A program made the position numbers and the translations under genes. Positions 36,610 through 49,559 of a stretch of DNA of 64,000 nucleotides are shown piece after piece (position 1 is the first letter of the stretch; every line of letters starts with the position of its first letter). The DNA is from Eriocheir sinensis (lineage: Eukaryota; Arthropoda; Malacostraca; Decapoda; Varunidae). The notes below the pieces were generated by a model, which searched no databases, was not told the origin of the DNA, and was given only the letters and a program-made list of their open reading frames with translations. The DNA is taken from positions 1 through 64,000 of the forward strand of contig NW_026110837.1 in assembly GCF_024679095.1 (NCBI RefSeq), written 5' to 3'.

Positions 36610-36790
36610 TTCGCCGCCCAATTACACATATTTCACAAGGCTTTCGCAGGCGTTTCGGGCATTTTCAGGGGTAGTTTAATGGCCCTGGTGGTTGTTTAAC
36701 TCTTCTTCTGTACCAATAATGTGAAAAAACCCGCATGAAAGCCCGATTAATCTCCATTTTGACCTTTGAAAATAGTTGATGTGCGAGGCA
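36610..36790 (-). repeat. Dispersed repeat family 2, copy (minus)
   Basis: On the plus strand: CACAAGGCTTTCGCAGG, GGGGTAGTTTAATGGCCC, CTTCTTCTGTACC, CATGAAAGCCCGATTAATC, CATTTTGACCTTTGAAAATAG; this is the reverse of the plus copies. Confidence 0.7.
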
Positions 36791-37816
36791 GAAGCGTCTG
36801 AGTATACCGTCCCGGATGACACGGGTGGGGCGGACACGGCCAGGCAAGCTAACGTCGCCCTCATCTCGTGTTTGCTCGCCAGTCTGTGCGATGTGCCGTC
36901 GAACTCCGTAAAGGAAAATAAGGACGTTAAACGAAAAGAGAAGGAAAGAAGAAAAAGTAAGAAAAAATAAGGATTCATTACAAAATGCCAAACACTATGA
37001 AACACTACATTTCTCTGAGCATCAAACTGTGGGACGCTCTTTTGCTAAATTCAGCTTCAGAGGTCATCCTAGTCCGCTGCCCCTATACAGGCTATGGAGC
37101 CGGTTCAGCGGATTAGATTCATACACGCTTCGCACCTGTCGGCGATGTCAGGCTCGCGCTCCCAGTGTGACTGTTTGGGCTTCCCGTTGACTCTGACACA
37201 CACGGGATTCCTTTACATTGCAGGAATTGTCACGAGGGGGAAAGGAAGTCGTTTCAGAATGCACTGTCCTACTCCCTTAAGGCTATGCTCTCTAAAAACG
37301 CTTAAGCAAGAACAATAACTTGTAACATATATATTTCTGTTGCAACTTGGGGGCAGACAATGAAAGCGACGGACAATGAGGAAAGAAACATTGGTCGTTG
37401 TCCGTCTGTTTACCTGTCTGTTTTTTTCTTACCAAAATACCTAAAAACCTGATGAATATATTTACCAGTTCCACATGGGTGGACATCCCAAACATTTACA
37501 CAGCTCCCTCCACACACACATGACGGCCGTGCTGCGTGCGCCAAGTGCCGGAGGCGGTGACAGTGAAACGTGTAAGAAAGTATTAAGGGTTATGAATATT
37601 TTCCAGTTATCACTCCTCCGTTTTTCGCACTCCTAGAAAAAAAAAACGTTAATCAGAAATAGAAAAAAAGAGTCTGGATAGAAACTGTAAAACTTAATCT
37701 GTTGTTTGCTCAGAACGTAAAGGAAAATTGAGCTGCTTCTCCGTCACAGATTTACGTAGAAAGTTAATTAGTACGTACCACGCACACAAACACACTCACA
37801 CACACAATAAAACTTC

Positions 37817-37821
<5 letters not shown>
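36791..37821. other. No gene seen
   Basis: Unassigned sequence with short frames only. Confidence 0.45.

Positions 37822-37877
<56 letters not shown>
37822..37877. repeat. (GT)n microsatellite
   Basis: About 56 bp of GT. Confidence 0.97.
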
Positions 37878-37879
<2 letters not shown>

Positions 37880-38085
37880 TTCCTCATCACATCTGATAAT
37901 GAAGACGTTGAGGATTGTTTCGACACAGCCACTCAGCGCGGCCGGTCGGCTTAGAGAGAAAGGCGGCGACTCTCTCCTCACTCTTCATAAATAAAAGCGG
38001 ATCAGCAAAGTAGCTTCTCCCGCGACGCCACCGATGAACAACTCTGTGGGGGGTCCTACCTGCCCGCCGCGCCCCGCCAAGCTCC

Positions 38086-38126
38086 CACCTCACCCCCCCC
38101 CCGCCCCCGCCCCCCCCCCACCCCGC
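38086..38126 (-). other. C-rich tract, G-quadruplex potential on the minus strand
   Basis: Long C runs separated by single A or G residues give several G-runs of four or more on the minus strand. Similar smaller tracts lie at 27134-27163 and 56197-56217. Confidence 0.6.
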
Positions 38127-38378
38127 TCCATCCGTCCCATCGCGGTGGTCAGAAGGGCAAAGGGACTGAAAGGAGTGTTATGTAAACCTTTCCCATTTTT
38201 TTCATAAAGACAGGTGTGCTAGGATAATGTGTGCCGGAAAAAAGGTCTGTCAAAGATAAATCCGTGGAACTCAGTATTCAAGTATTATTCATTGGTGAAA
38301 GTTGTTAGTGACAGACTGGTAGGCATCTGGGCATACAGACAGACGAGCAACGGACAGATACACACAACTAGAGACAAA

Positions 38379-38380
<2 letters not shown>

Positions 38381-38461
<81 letters not shown>
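38381..38461. repeat. (CA)n microsatellite
   Basis: About 80 bp of pure CA. Confidence 0.98.
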
Positions 38462-38464
<3 letters not shown>

Positions 38465-38895
38465 CAAAGTTATCCGAAACACACTTTTATCTGAATACAT
38501 GATAGTGTTTGCCTCGCCAAAAAGAAAAGAAATGCGGCTGATCTTTCTGAAATTACAGGCAGGTGTCTTATTTACGGTCGTCGTCGAGAAGGGCCTCTGC
38601 GTGTGCGTGACGGCAGGAGGCGCCACGGGGGGGCAAGATTATTGGGGAATGTACAGATGTGACCTTTTTTGTGCAGTGACGGTTTATTTTTGTCACATTT
38701 GGTTAATTTTCCCTCGTTCATCACTTCATTACTTTTTGCTCGAAGTTGGAGTTTTCAAGCCTTTGCTCTGCCTGGCCTTTCCCGAGACAGTCTTGTGTTT
38801 TCGGCTCCTGTATGGAGGAAATTTCTCTTGGTGGCTGCAATGGTGTTGTCATGCAGATAATCACACATACACGCTCTAACGCGCGCGCACACATG

Positions 38896-40211
<1,316 letters not shown>

Positions 40212-40522
40212 GAGCCAAGATGGCGGCGAGCCCTTGCCGTGGTGCAGGGCGTGGCGTCCAAGGGGTACTGGCTGCTCCTGCTGCTTCTGTTGCTGCTGCT
40301 GCCACCACAGGCCGCCGCCGCCGGGCCCCCGCGGAGAGCCAGGTGAGTCTCCGCCCGTCACGCCAGAGGAGGTGCCGGCCGTGGAAGTCTTGGGGCAGGA
40401 GGAGTATAGTTACAATACCAGCAGCGTCCAGGGCGACTCTCCGCTCCTGCCTGACGACGCCGACGATTTCCTTCCGCCCATCATATCAACGGAGGCGCCC
40501 TTGGAGAACCCGAGTCCGCCAG
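40212..40522 (+). CDS. Discoidin-domain protein, N-terminal exon (signal-like and acidic linker)
   Basis: This exon follows a good acceptor (40210-40211) and ends at CCAG|GTGAGG (donor at 40523), phase 1. In the frame starting at 40212 the first half reads a signal-peptide-like run (GYWLLLLLLLLLLPPQAAAAG). In the next frame the second half reads an acidic, proline-rich linker (VPAVEVLGQEEYSYNT, DDADDFLPPI). The two halves are joined only if one base is absent near the C5 run at 40326-40330. A second strong donor, CCAG|GTGAGT at 40343, lies exactly 180 bp upstream of the first and has the same phase, so the linker could be skipped. Splicing to 50740 completes Gly and enters the discoidin domain in frame. 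An ATG with a good context (40220) is in yet another frame, so the start codon is unresolved; it may lie in an upstream exon. Confidence 0.6.
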
Positions 40523-40633
40523 GTGAGGTGCGGCTGCCTGGCCCGCCCGCTGCTGCCTGCTGTCTCGCCGCACGGCCTCCACTAACACCTGACTCGGGCG
40601 GCGCTGGGGATGCGGGTGGTGGTTGTATTAATG

Positions 40634-40637
40634 GTTG

Positions 40638-40669
<32 letters not shown>

Positions 40670-40670
40670 G
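40634..40670. repeat. (TTG)n/(GTG)n trinucleotide tract
   Basis: GTT repeats followed by GGT repeats, with degenerate continuation to about 40870. Confidence 0.9.
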
Positions 40671-41639
40671 TAGGTGGTACTATATAGTGCTGGTAATGGT
40701 ATTGTTGCTGGTACTAATATTGGTAATGATATTCCTGTTGATATCAGTGGTGTTGATGGTGGTAAGATTAATATTGTCATTGGTATTGGAATTTAATGGT
40801 TTATGGAGGTAGTGATGATAGTGATGGTGGAAGTATTTTGTGTGATAGTTGGTGGTGGTGGTCATGTTGCCGCTACTGCTTGTGGTGTGGGCGGGTGACA
40901 GGGCTGTTGCTAAACTATAAAGGAATAGATAAAATATTCTTAATTCTTTTGAATGGCAACTATTCGCAAATAAATCTTGATAAGTAAGAAAAAATAACCG
41001 TGTTCAAGTTTTATTTCATGCACAATGCGTGGATAACATGCCTTGGGTTCTTTATACATTAGTTATTTCCCAGTGTGTCGCGTAGGTACTCTTTCCTTCC
41101 ATATCTGTTCCCTTTATCCCGTGTCCGTCCATTGCGATTTCTTAATTTTAGTTGCCTTTCTGCCTACTACACCCCTGGATTGTTACTAATGAGACCAGAA
41201 GACATCCAATTCCTACTTGCTCTATTATTATTATTATTATTACTATTATCATCATCATCGTATATAGTAGTAGTATTTCAACTAGTATTAGCCTATGCCT
41301 CTCCATATTGTACTCAGTCTTTCATCGCTAAATACAAAGTTCTCATTTACTACTCAACGGCAGGTTTTATAGTTTTTCACCTTCTTTGAATTCCACATAT
41401 AGTACTTTACACCCAATTACTTTTTTTGCTTTGCACATTTGCGTCATATTATTACTAACAGTGGACATCAGATTGTTGGATCATTATTACAGTAAATATG
41501 AGATATATGGATAATTTTTAGAGGTGTTCATCATCAAGTAAAGTGGTTCGTGGAAAGTTGATATCATAGGAATAAGGTCTGGAAACACGTAGTTGGAACT
41601 TGGAGTATGGGCGTTGTGCTGAGTTTTTCCGTGGCTATG
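40671..41639. other. Intron sequence, no gene seen
   Basis: Part of the 10.2-kb intron of the discoidin gene. Only short frames; degenerate ATT/ATC repeats near 41221-41265. Confidence 0.5.
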
Positions 41640-41815
41640 GTCTAAGAGTCTACAGGAACTGTCAAAGGGAAATCAAGAATGAGCTCGGGAGGCAGCATGA
41701 GCCACGAATAGATGGCGTCACTGTAAACACTTGCCTGCGCCACGGTGGGCTCAAGCCGACTATCAGGCCCCCAAAGAAAGCCTACCGGCACCATAGGCCA
41801 ATATGTAAAAAAATA
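41640..41815 (+). mobile_element. SINE family B, 3' part
   Basis: Diverged body and tail: GGCAGCATGAGCCACGAATAG, CACTGTAAACACTTGCCTGC, CCTACCGGCACCATAGGCC, then an A-rich end. The tRNA head is missing. Confidence 0.75.
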
Positions 41816-41828
41816 TATATATAAATAA

Positions 41829-41830
41829 AG

Positions 41831-41861
<31 letters not shown>

Positions 41862-41921
41862 CAGTAGTAGTAGTAGTAGCAGTAGTAGTAGTAGCAGTAG
41901 TAGTAGTAGTAGTAGTAGTAG
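41829..41921. repeat. (GTA)n microsatellite
   Basis: About 30 TAG units with a few GCA variants. Confidence 0.97.
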
Positions 41922-42497
41922 TTTTCTTGTACTGTTTTCCAATGTATTTAAAAAGGTGTAATGTACAATATGACCGTAACTGGTGAGTAAAGGAACGCGT
42001 GCCGTAAAAAGGGTTGCCCTTAACGTCTAAATTTGCATTCCCTGGAAAGGCGGACGTTGCGAGTAGACTTCATTAAAGTTTATAGATGGGTGACGGCCTT
42101 TGATGAGGGTCTGCTCGTAAAAGGGCATGCACTCTTAGCCATGGGTCGTTAGATCAATATAGATTTGTTAAACATGCAGGCAGGAATTGGTTTGCTAATA
42201 GAATGGTAGTCGAATGGAAGAGGCTTGGCAGTCGTGCATGTGGTGAATTTCACTGTGATAGGCACACTATTATTAATAGGTAAGGTAAATTCATTAATAG
42301 GATAATAGTTTTATTGTAAAGGTTTTCATTGATAAGATAAGAAATACAGCTGGAGCTCCTCCCCTGAAGGTGTAATAAGAGCGACGGTCACTGAAGGGTG
42401 TCTCGCTCCCCGGGAGTGTGGCTCACGATGTGGCTCGCGCCTGCGCCGGGGGTCACTGGTGAGTGTGTTACCAGGCTGCTTAGTGAAGCATGACAAT

Positions 42498-44109
42498 TTA
42501 CACAACGACAGCACAGATGGCCGTGACGTCCAGGAAGGCATCAGTCTCTACGGACCAGTCATCACTGGTCATCATCTCGAAGGCTGCCCATGCATCATCA
42601 GCCTCTTCGGTGATGGCGGCCACCAATTCGGCGGATGCCCATGGATCATCAGCCTCATCAGACGAGTCATCACGGGTCGTCACTTCAAAGAGTGCCCATG
42701 GATCATCAACCTCATCAGACGAGTCATCACGGGTCGTCACTTCAAGAGTGCCCATGGATCATCAGCCTCATCGGTGATGGCGGTCACCATTCGGCGGATG
42801 CACATTGATCATCAGCCTACACTGACCAGTCATCACGGGTCATTGCTTCAAAGGCTGCCCATGAATCATCAGCCTCGACCATAGCAGCGGAAGTCACCAA
42901 GTCTGGAGCTGCCCATGAATCATCAGCCTCCACGGACCAGTCATCACGGGTCATTGCTTCAAAGGCTGCCCATGAATCATCAGCCCATGGATCATCAGTC
43001 ATCACGGGTCGTCACTTCAAAGGCCCATGGATCATCAGCCTCCACGGACCAGTCATCACGGGTCATTGCTTCAAAGGCTGCCCATGAATCATCAGCCTCG
43101 ACCATAGCAGCGGAGGTCACCAAGTCTGGGGCTGCATGACTCATCAGCCTCCACGGACCAGTCATCACGGGTCATTGCTTCAAAGGCTGCCCATGAATCA
43201 TCAGCCTCGACCATAGCAGCGGAGGTCACCAAGTCTGGGGCTGCCCATGAAACATCAGCCTCCACGGACCAGTCATCACGGGTCATTGCTTCAAAGGCTG
43301 CCCATGAATCATCAGCCTCGACCATAGCAGCGGAGGTCACCAAGTCTGGGGCTGCCCATGAAACATCAGCCTCCACGGACCAGTCATCACGGGTTGTCAC
43401 TTCAAAGGCTGCCCATGCATCAGCCTCGACCATAGCAGCGGAGGTCACCAAGTCTGGGGCTGCCCATGAAACATCAGCCTCCACGGACCAGTCATCATGG
43501 GTTGTCACTTCAAAGGCTGCCCATGCATCAGCCTCGATCATAGCAGCGGAGGTCACCAAGTCTGGGGCTGCCCATGAAACATCAGCCTCCACGGACCAGT
43601 CATCATGGGTCGTCACTTCAAAGGCTGCCCATGCATCAGCCTCATCGGTCCTGGCCACTCCGTCAGTGGCCGCACGCGGTGCAGGGCTCACCGCCCGGAC
43701 GGGCTCGCCACACCGCCTCCCGTTGCACCGGAGGCTGGTGAAGACGGGCCCGTCGTCACAGAAGAGAGAAGTGGAGGCCGCTGATGTTGTCCAGCAGCCA
43801 GGCCAGCGGCATGGAAGAGGTGAAGACTGGCTTCCTAAGCGAGGCACATTGCACCCTGACGGCCGCGTTGCCGTCTTTCTTGCACAGCTTCGCCAAGGGC
43901 ACACGCAGCTCACCCTCGGCGTGGCAGCCTTGAATCCCTGCGACGCAAGACCAGCCTTCCACGGGGAGCTTGACGGAGGCGACCGTACGCCTCCTCTTCA
44001 GGCAGCAGGTGGAGTCCTTGCACGAGAGCTTGATGGAGTCCACCAGGGAGGAGCCTCGCTCCAGGGTTACCCACACGTTGAATTTCTGTCGAGATGCAGA
44101 GTTTCCCAT
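42498..44109 (-). CDS. Repetitive WxxF-motif protein with possible myristoylation signal, frameshifted
   Basis: The minus-strand ATG at 44109 (context GCAACGATGG) starts MGNSASRQKF, which fits the N-myristoylation pattern (Gly2, Ser6). An unrecognised Cys-containing, probably beta-rich domain of about 140 residues follows. Its frame changes near 43765. Then comes a tandem array of 36-37 residue units of the form EADAWAAFEVTTHDDWSVEA and SWAAPDLVTSAAM, ending in a short hydrophobic tail and a stop at 42498. Unit lengths (108 or 111 bp) keep frame, which supports coding. At least nine WAAFE/WALFE motifs match WxxF-acidic motifs that bind clathrin-adaptor appendage domains in known endocytic proteins. 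Two-base or similar length changes near 43133 and at 42760-43030 break the frame; they may be assembly errors in a repeat array or real decay. The gene lies inside a discoidin-gene intron, opposite strand. The function is inferred from the motif only. Confidence 0.5.
42560..43660. repeat. 108/111-bp coding-type tandem repeat
   Basis: The word CACGGACCAGTCATCACGGG alternates with GCAGCGGAGGTCACCAAGTC. There are about nine units, most regular from 43100 to 43660 and more diverged to the left. Confidence 0.93.
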
Positions 44110-44351
44110 CGTTGCTTCGATGTGATATAAAAAATATCCGTATATCGAGGAAATCGGTGTTAGGTAATAAAAGGAGGTGCTATGTCCATGAAGACCGACT
44201 GGCCTCCAGCAAATTCTTTCTGCTGTAATCTTGCCTAGTCGGCTAAGTAGTGCAGTTCACGCGTCGGATGGCGGGTGACAGGGCTGCAGCAACACGCTTC
44301 TTCATGTTGTTTAATAATAATTAACAAAATAAAGGAAAATTCAAATTGTCT

Positions 44352-44456
<105 letters not shown>

Positions 44457-44557
44457 AAAAGGGAACCACAGTAACAAATAAAAGTAAGGAGACCGCAGTG
44501 CAAGTGGGAATAGGGATTATCGGTAGGTGGCAAAACGACCATCTCAGGGCGCCTCCA

Positions 44558-44560
<3 letters not shown>

Positions 44561-44632
<72 letters not shown>
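44561..44632. repeat. (CA)n microsatellite
   Basis: About 72 bp of pure CA. Confidence 0.98.
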
Positions 44633-44634
<2 letters not shown>

Positions 44635-44865
44635 CCACATCTATGTGGTGGAGACTAGTCGTGATGAGGATAGTAGGTGTTTGGTGGTGGTGGTGGTGGT
44701 GGTATACTTAGGGAAAGGTCGTAAATTGCTGAACAGGTTTCCCCAAGGACGAAGGAGGATTTGCCGGTTTAATGGCACAAACTTAGGGATACTTTGGCTA
44801 TTAGAGGAGCGTTGAGGTGCTTTTCGTCAGGCTGCTCGTGTTCCCCTTATATTGAAATGAAAATA

Positions 44866-45345
44866 CAATAGATAATGATGCTAGGAAAAACAAGTATCGT
44901 CCAAGGTAACGTAAAGAATAGTTTGTTTGTTTTGTATCTTGAGTATGAGTAGTGAAAGGACCGGTGTTGAGTGAGCGATATTCCGGAGCTAAAGATTAGA
45001 AGTACAGTAGATGAGGAAGCCAGAAAACAAGAATCGTCAAAGGTAATATAAGGAATAGTTTGTCTCTTCAATCTTAAACGAGGAGTGCAAGGACTGGTGT
45101 TGATTTGCGCGATACTTCGGCGCTGAAGATTAAAAGCTTAGTCTATGATGACGGTAAGTAGATAAGGATCATCCACAGCAACAATGAATTCAGTTTGTTA
45201 TCATTTTTTTTTACAGCAGAGGAGTCAGTTCAAGGGCATAAAAAAAGTAAACAAATGTGAAAAAAAGCCTGCTACTCACTGCCCGCTACTCACTACTACT
45301 ATACTGTGATTGAAGAATGCTAGGACTGGTGTTGACTGGTGTGAA
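44866..45345. repeat. Diverged ~135-bp tandem units, third split by a family 1 insertion
   Basis: AAACAAGTATCGTCCAAGGTAA...GAATAGTTTGT recurs as AAACAAGAATCGTCAAAGGTAA...GAATAGTTTGT and, more diverged, as GATAAGGATCATCCACAG...TCAGTTTGT. GGACTGGTGTTGA words recur after each. In the third unit the family 1 repeat (45210-45300) lies between the two parts. Confidence 0.6.
45210..45300 (+). repeat. Dispersed repeat family 1, copy (plus)
   Basis: TTTTACAGCAGAGGAGTCAG, TTCAAGGGC, A-rich core, AAAGCCTGCTACTCACTGCC. Confidence 0.75.
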
Positions 45346-46409
45346 GTGCGTCGAAGCGTGGTAATTTAGGGTTACGTGGAGGGCAAATTTGAGTACCTGT
45401 TTTAGTTTCCCTGTAACACTCATCACTAATTTTCCTGATTTAACTTGTTGCTGATGACGAAATTGAGGAGTCTTACCTAATTAAGCATGAAATCGCATTA
45501 AAAATCTCCCGGTGAAGTGGCAACCTGTCGTCAAGCATGAGGCTCATATTACGTTAGTACAGTGTTCCCGACTAATCAAGCAAACAGGTAAGTAGCTTGA
45601 GCATAAATCTATTAAGAACGTCATGTAAATATTTGGGAAGCGGCAACAAAAACTAGCCGCAAGGGTGCTCAAGAGGAGGGCGGGGAGGGAGAGTGGTATG
45701 GGTGGTAAGAGAGGTAGAGTGGCTCCGAAACCCGGCAAGAACCCCAACTGAAAATGTATGTCCCGTTTACTGATGCTCCCCCACAAGGCCGGCTGCCGCA
45801 CCTGAGTTATGGAACAATAATATCTGCGTCCACTCAATCACATCACACACCTGGGCTCGACAAAAAAGCTCAGTTTCTGATACGACTATAATGACCAGAT
45901 TTCTCTTTTCTACGAACCCCACAACAGACCCCTCAGCAACACTCACTGGAATGGTAAATATGTCCCCTGCTGCGATTCATTGCGGGAGGATGTCGACGAA
46001 AGTATATCCAAGATGGCTAACCTCACTGCATTGCGCTAAATACTCCATCATGTGCGAATATTGCTTTCAGTTACCTTGCATTTTATCAGTATTAAGCATG
46101 GCAAGCTGAGAGCAGGACCCCGCGGCTTAACGGATCCATGGTTAGTGAACAATGTGAACGCGTCGAAACAGCAAGCAACGGCTACTGCTGTGTCACACTT
46201 TCATCTTATAAGCAGGGATTCATGACTCATGACGACGGTAGGTGCATATGTCTGCCCTTCGTTTCATGGCAGCACTGAAGGCAGGTGTTGCGGAATGGAA
46301 ACTGGGTCATTTGGACTCTGGTGATTGGTTGCAGCTCTGCCGTGCAGCTTATTCGGACGCCTTCCACCGTTTACCATTTATTAGTAAGCTACAGTGAAAA
46401 GCCATACTT
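45346..46409. other. Intron sequence, no gene seen
   Basis: No supported exon or RNA. Short frames only. Confidence 0.45.
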
Positions 46410-46618
46410 CCGTTGTGAAGTGGTTAGCACGCATAACTACTAATCCTCGGTCCTGGTTTCGAATCCCGGCCCGGGCAATTGGTGCTCAGTCCACCCAGCT
46501 GTCCATCCTCACATTCTGACCGGTCGATAAATGGATATCTTGGAACTCCTAAGGGAAAGTCTGTGATAACTTAGATGTCACTCTTGCCTTGTGTCCCAGG
46601 TTAATGAGTTGAGATGGT
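46410..46618 (+). mobile_element. tRNA-derived SINE, family A (copy 2)
   Basis: Head with GAAGTGGTTAGCACGC and GGTTTCGAATCCC, then the same body words as copy 1 (CCACCCAGCTG, GGTCGATAAATGG, GATGTCAC, CTTGTGTCCC). Confidence 0.8.
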
Positions 46619-46720
46619 TGTGTTTGTGGTAGGGGTTGGTGTAGGGGTGCTGGCTGAGGTGCTTGTGGTAGGGGTTGGTGTAGTGATGATGGTGTTGATG
46701 TTTGTGGTCAGGGATGGTGT

Positions 46721-46945
46721 AGCAGTGATGGTGGTGGAGGTGTTGTGGTAGGGACGGTGTAGCAGTGATGGTGGTGGAGGTGTTGTGGTAGGGACGGTGT
46801 AGCAGTGATGGTGGTGGAGGTGTTGTGGTAGGGACGGTGTAGCAGTGATGGTGGTGGAGGTGTTGTGGTAGGGACGGTGTAGCAGTGATGGTGGTGGAGG
46901 TGTTGTGGTAGGGATGGTGTAGCAGTGATGGTGGTGGGGATGGTG
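46721..46945. repeat. 40-bp minisatellite, about 5.5 copies
   Basis: AGCAGTGATGGTGGTGGAGG recurs at 46721, 46761, 46801, 46841, 46881 and, with a change, 46921. Looser GGTGTTTGTGGTAG words surround it. Confidence 0.95.
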
Positions 46946-48069
46946 TCGAAATGGTGGTCTGTGTGGTAGGGGTGATAGAGTGGTGTTGGCGGAGGTGTTT
47001 GTGGTAGTGGCGGTGGTGGTGGTGGAGTTTGGGATGCGGAGTGTGTCGAGGTGCTATAGTACCGCCCCATGTCTTATGGTGACTAACGAGGAGTATTTAC
47101 AACCCGACCACCGTGCTATCTGGTTAGGGCAGCCTAGGAAGGGTTTCTTATAACCTTTGTAAATTGTTGCAATGCATCACAGTGAGTTACGTTCCACCCT
47201 CTTGAAGGAGCTCGGCGTCCCTCAGGGCTTCCACTCCACCTTCAGTAGGTACCCGTGGTAAAGGGTCATAACTCCTTCTTCCTCTCATTTTCCTTTCGGC
47301 TAATACTCTCATTATCGCCTCTTGTGTCTCGTTCAGCATCCCAGCAGACAGCGCGTAGGTTGTGGTGCACGCAAGCCTTTACTGTCCTAAACAAACAAAA
47401 AAATATAGCGTTTGTTTATTAAGCCCCTATAGGTTGTTGTATTATGCAGTCCATAAAAGCCCGTCGGTATTAAGTAAACATGGAGTGAGTTTCGATCCTG
47501 GATGTTACTTTGCGCGACCATTTAACGCCTCGGTGAAGAAGCGTGGCGCAGGGCACAAAAGCGCAAACTAATGTGGCAAACAAATAGTGATGAAATTTTG
47601 CAGGTGGTCGATGTTGTGGGGGAAGTAAACATCGCAGTACTTGCAGACTCGGAATTTTTTTCCCCGTCGCCTTTGGTGTTGCTAATTCTACCCACGCACA
47701 CACAGGCGAAAGGAATTATTATGTCTTTTGAGGCGGCGTTTAACGCACGCACACTCTTTGACTTATCTGCGGTGTCGTGTTCAGAAACCGGAAAATTAAT
47801 TACTGTAAAGACAAATATTAAAAGATACTTGGATTCGTGTCAAGGCGAACAGTTATATAACTTCACAGAAGGAATGGTCGATAAAAATACGTGATAGACA
47901 TTACAGACTAAAAGCCCAGTCATCAGTGGTCTTGGAGAGATGCGTGCAGTTTTCATTGCTGTTGGGATAAAACGGAGCTCTGCCCAAAGTTGCGCGTCTA
48001 AGGAAAACCACCTCCTCCCTTGCTGGTGCGGAAACCATAAAACTAACCTTATCTTCTGAATCTCATAAA

Positions 48070-48072
<3 letters not shown>
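46946..48072. other. Intron sequence, no gene seen
   Basis: The 107-codon frame at 47571-47894 has no recognised motif. No splice-flanked exon is visible. Confidence 0.45.

Positions 48073-48141
<69 letters not shown>
48073..48141. repeat. (GT)n microsatellite
   Basis: About 69 bp of GT. Confidence 0.98.
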
Positions 48142-48145
<4 letters not shown>

Positions 48146-48861
48146 TAAGTTCATGATGATGTTTTTTTCTGAAAGTTTATATTTGTGTTTTCCTACATTT
48201 TGAAACGAATCAGCTCATCCGTAAAAGACACCATCGTATTAATTTCACAAGTTGCGTTTTCTTCTGTGTCGATTTTGAAAATAGAGCATTTGATATATTT
48301 TACAGTATTGCATTTTGCATTGAAAATACCTTTAGAAATATTTTATTCTCAAGACATAACTAACCTGTTTCAGCTGTTGGAAGCCACTGTGTATCCATCA
48401 CTGATATATTTACTCCAAGCACTGTTTACATCCATCTGTATAAAAGAAAGTCAAACACGACTAACGTAATATATTGCAAGCTTACATGCATGTTTATTGT
48501 AAATAAGCTTTACTAAAATTAATCGCGTCCACATCCAATTGGCAAGGTCTTAAAATATGCTGCTTAACGTGCCAAATATTCTTAAGTAAAAAAAAAGAAA
48601 AAAGACGGACAAACAACTCTCAGACTCTGTCAGTATATGAATATTAACGTCACTCTAAACCTCTTTATGTTGGTTTACGTGTACTAAGCTGGGCCGTGTG
48701 TGGACTTGTGCTGAATAAAAAGCTCGACAGCGGCAAGAGTGGCCTGCCAATGGGAAGATGTTCAAAGTTGTGCAGAAGTGTCCTGCGGCTAAAACGAAAA
48801 CTACGGAATGTGTTTGTACGAAGTTAACGATGGAGATAAGCGTGCGAGATACAATATTGTG

Positions 48862-48865
<4 letters not shown>

Positions 48866-48957
<92 letters not shown>
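48866..48957. repeat. (GA)n microsatellite
   Basis: About 92 bp of pure GA. Confidence 0.98.
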
Positions 48958-48958
<1 letters not shown>

Positions 48959-49559
48959 GTAGATGAAGTAAAAAACGGCCAAACGAACAAACAAACGGTC
49001 AGATGCACAAACACGTGAAAAACAAACAAACGGACAGATGAAAAAACATTCCGACACTCAGATGAGATAACAGACGGACCAACAGAGACATATAAAGACG
49101 GAAAACAGATTCATAAGCAAACAAACAGGTAGACAGAAACGGGAGATCAGAGATCAGGCGAACATTGTAATCTTACCTCATTTATCTCCCTTGCCGCTTT
49201 GTGAACTGTTTTGAGCATGTTGAGAGTTGATTGGGTCCGCGTTGGATCTGCCTGACGAGGTGTTGCTTGCGGGTGTCAAGAGCCTTGGGTTGGGGTTTTA
49301 ATCTATTAAGCTTGATGATCCATCGGGAGGAAGTTGGTGAAATTGTGTTGTATGTTAATTGCTGCGTTTTCTTAATGACGAAGCAAAGCTGTGAGTTGTG
49401 AAATGCAACTCCTTTCTGTTGTATTGTTAAATAATAATGATAATTTTGGGGTGTAGTGGTAGTAGTAGCTGTAGCAGTAACATTAAAATCAGCAGTGGAA
49501 ACAGTAGCAAAGGCAGGAACATTGTGATTATGGTGGTAACTGTGGAGGCAATACTAATG

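Noticed and set aside
43666..44130. Plus-strand frame opposite the WxxF ORF head
   Set aside because: Repeat unit logic, start context and motif content favour the minus strand; the plus frame has no recognisable feature.
47571..47894. 107-codon plus-strand frame in the discoidin intron
   Set aside because: No conserved motif or splice boundaries; it is probably a chance frame.
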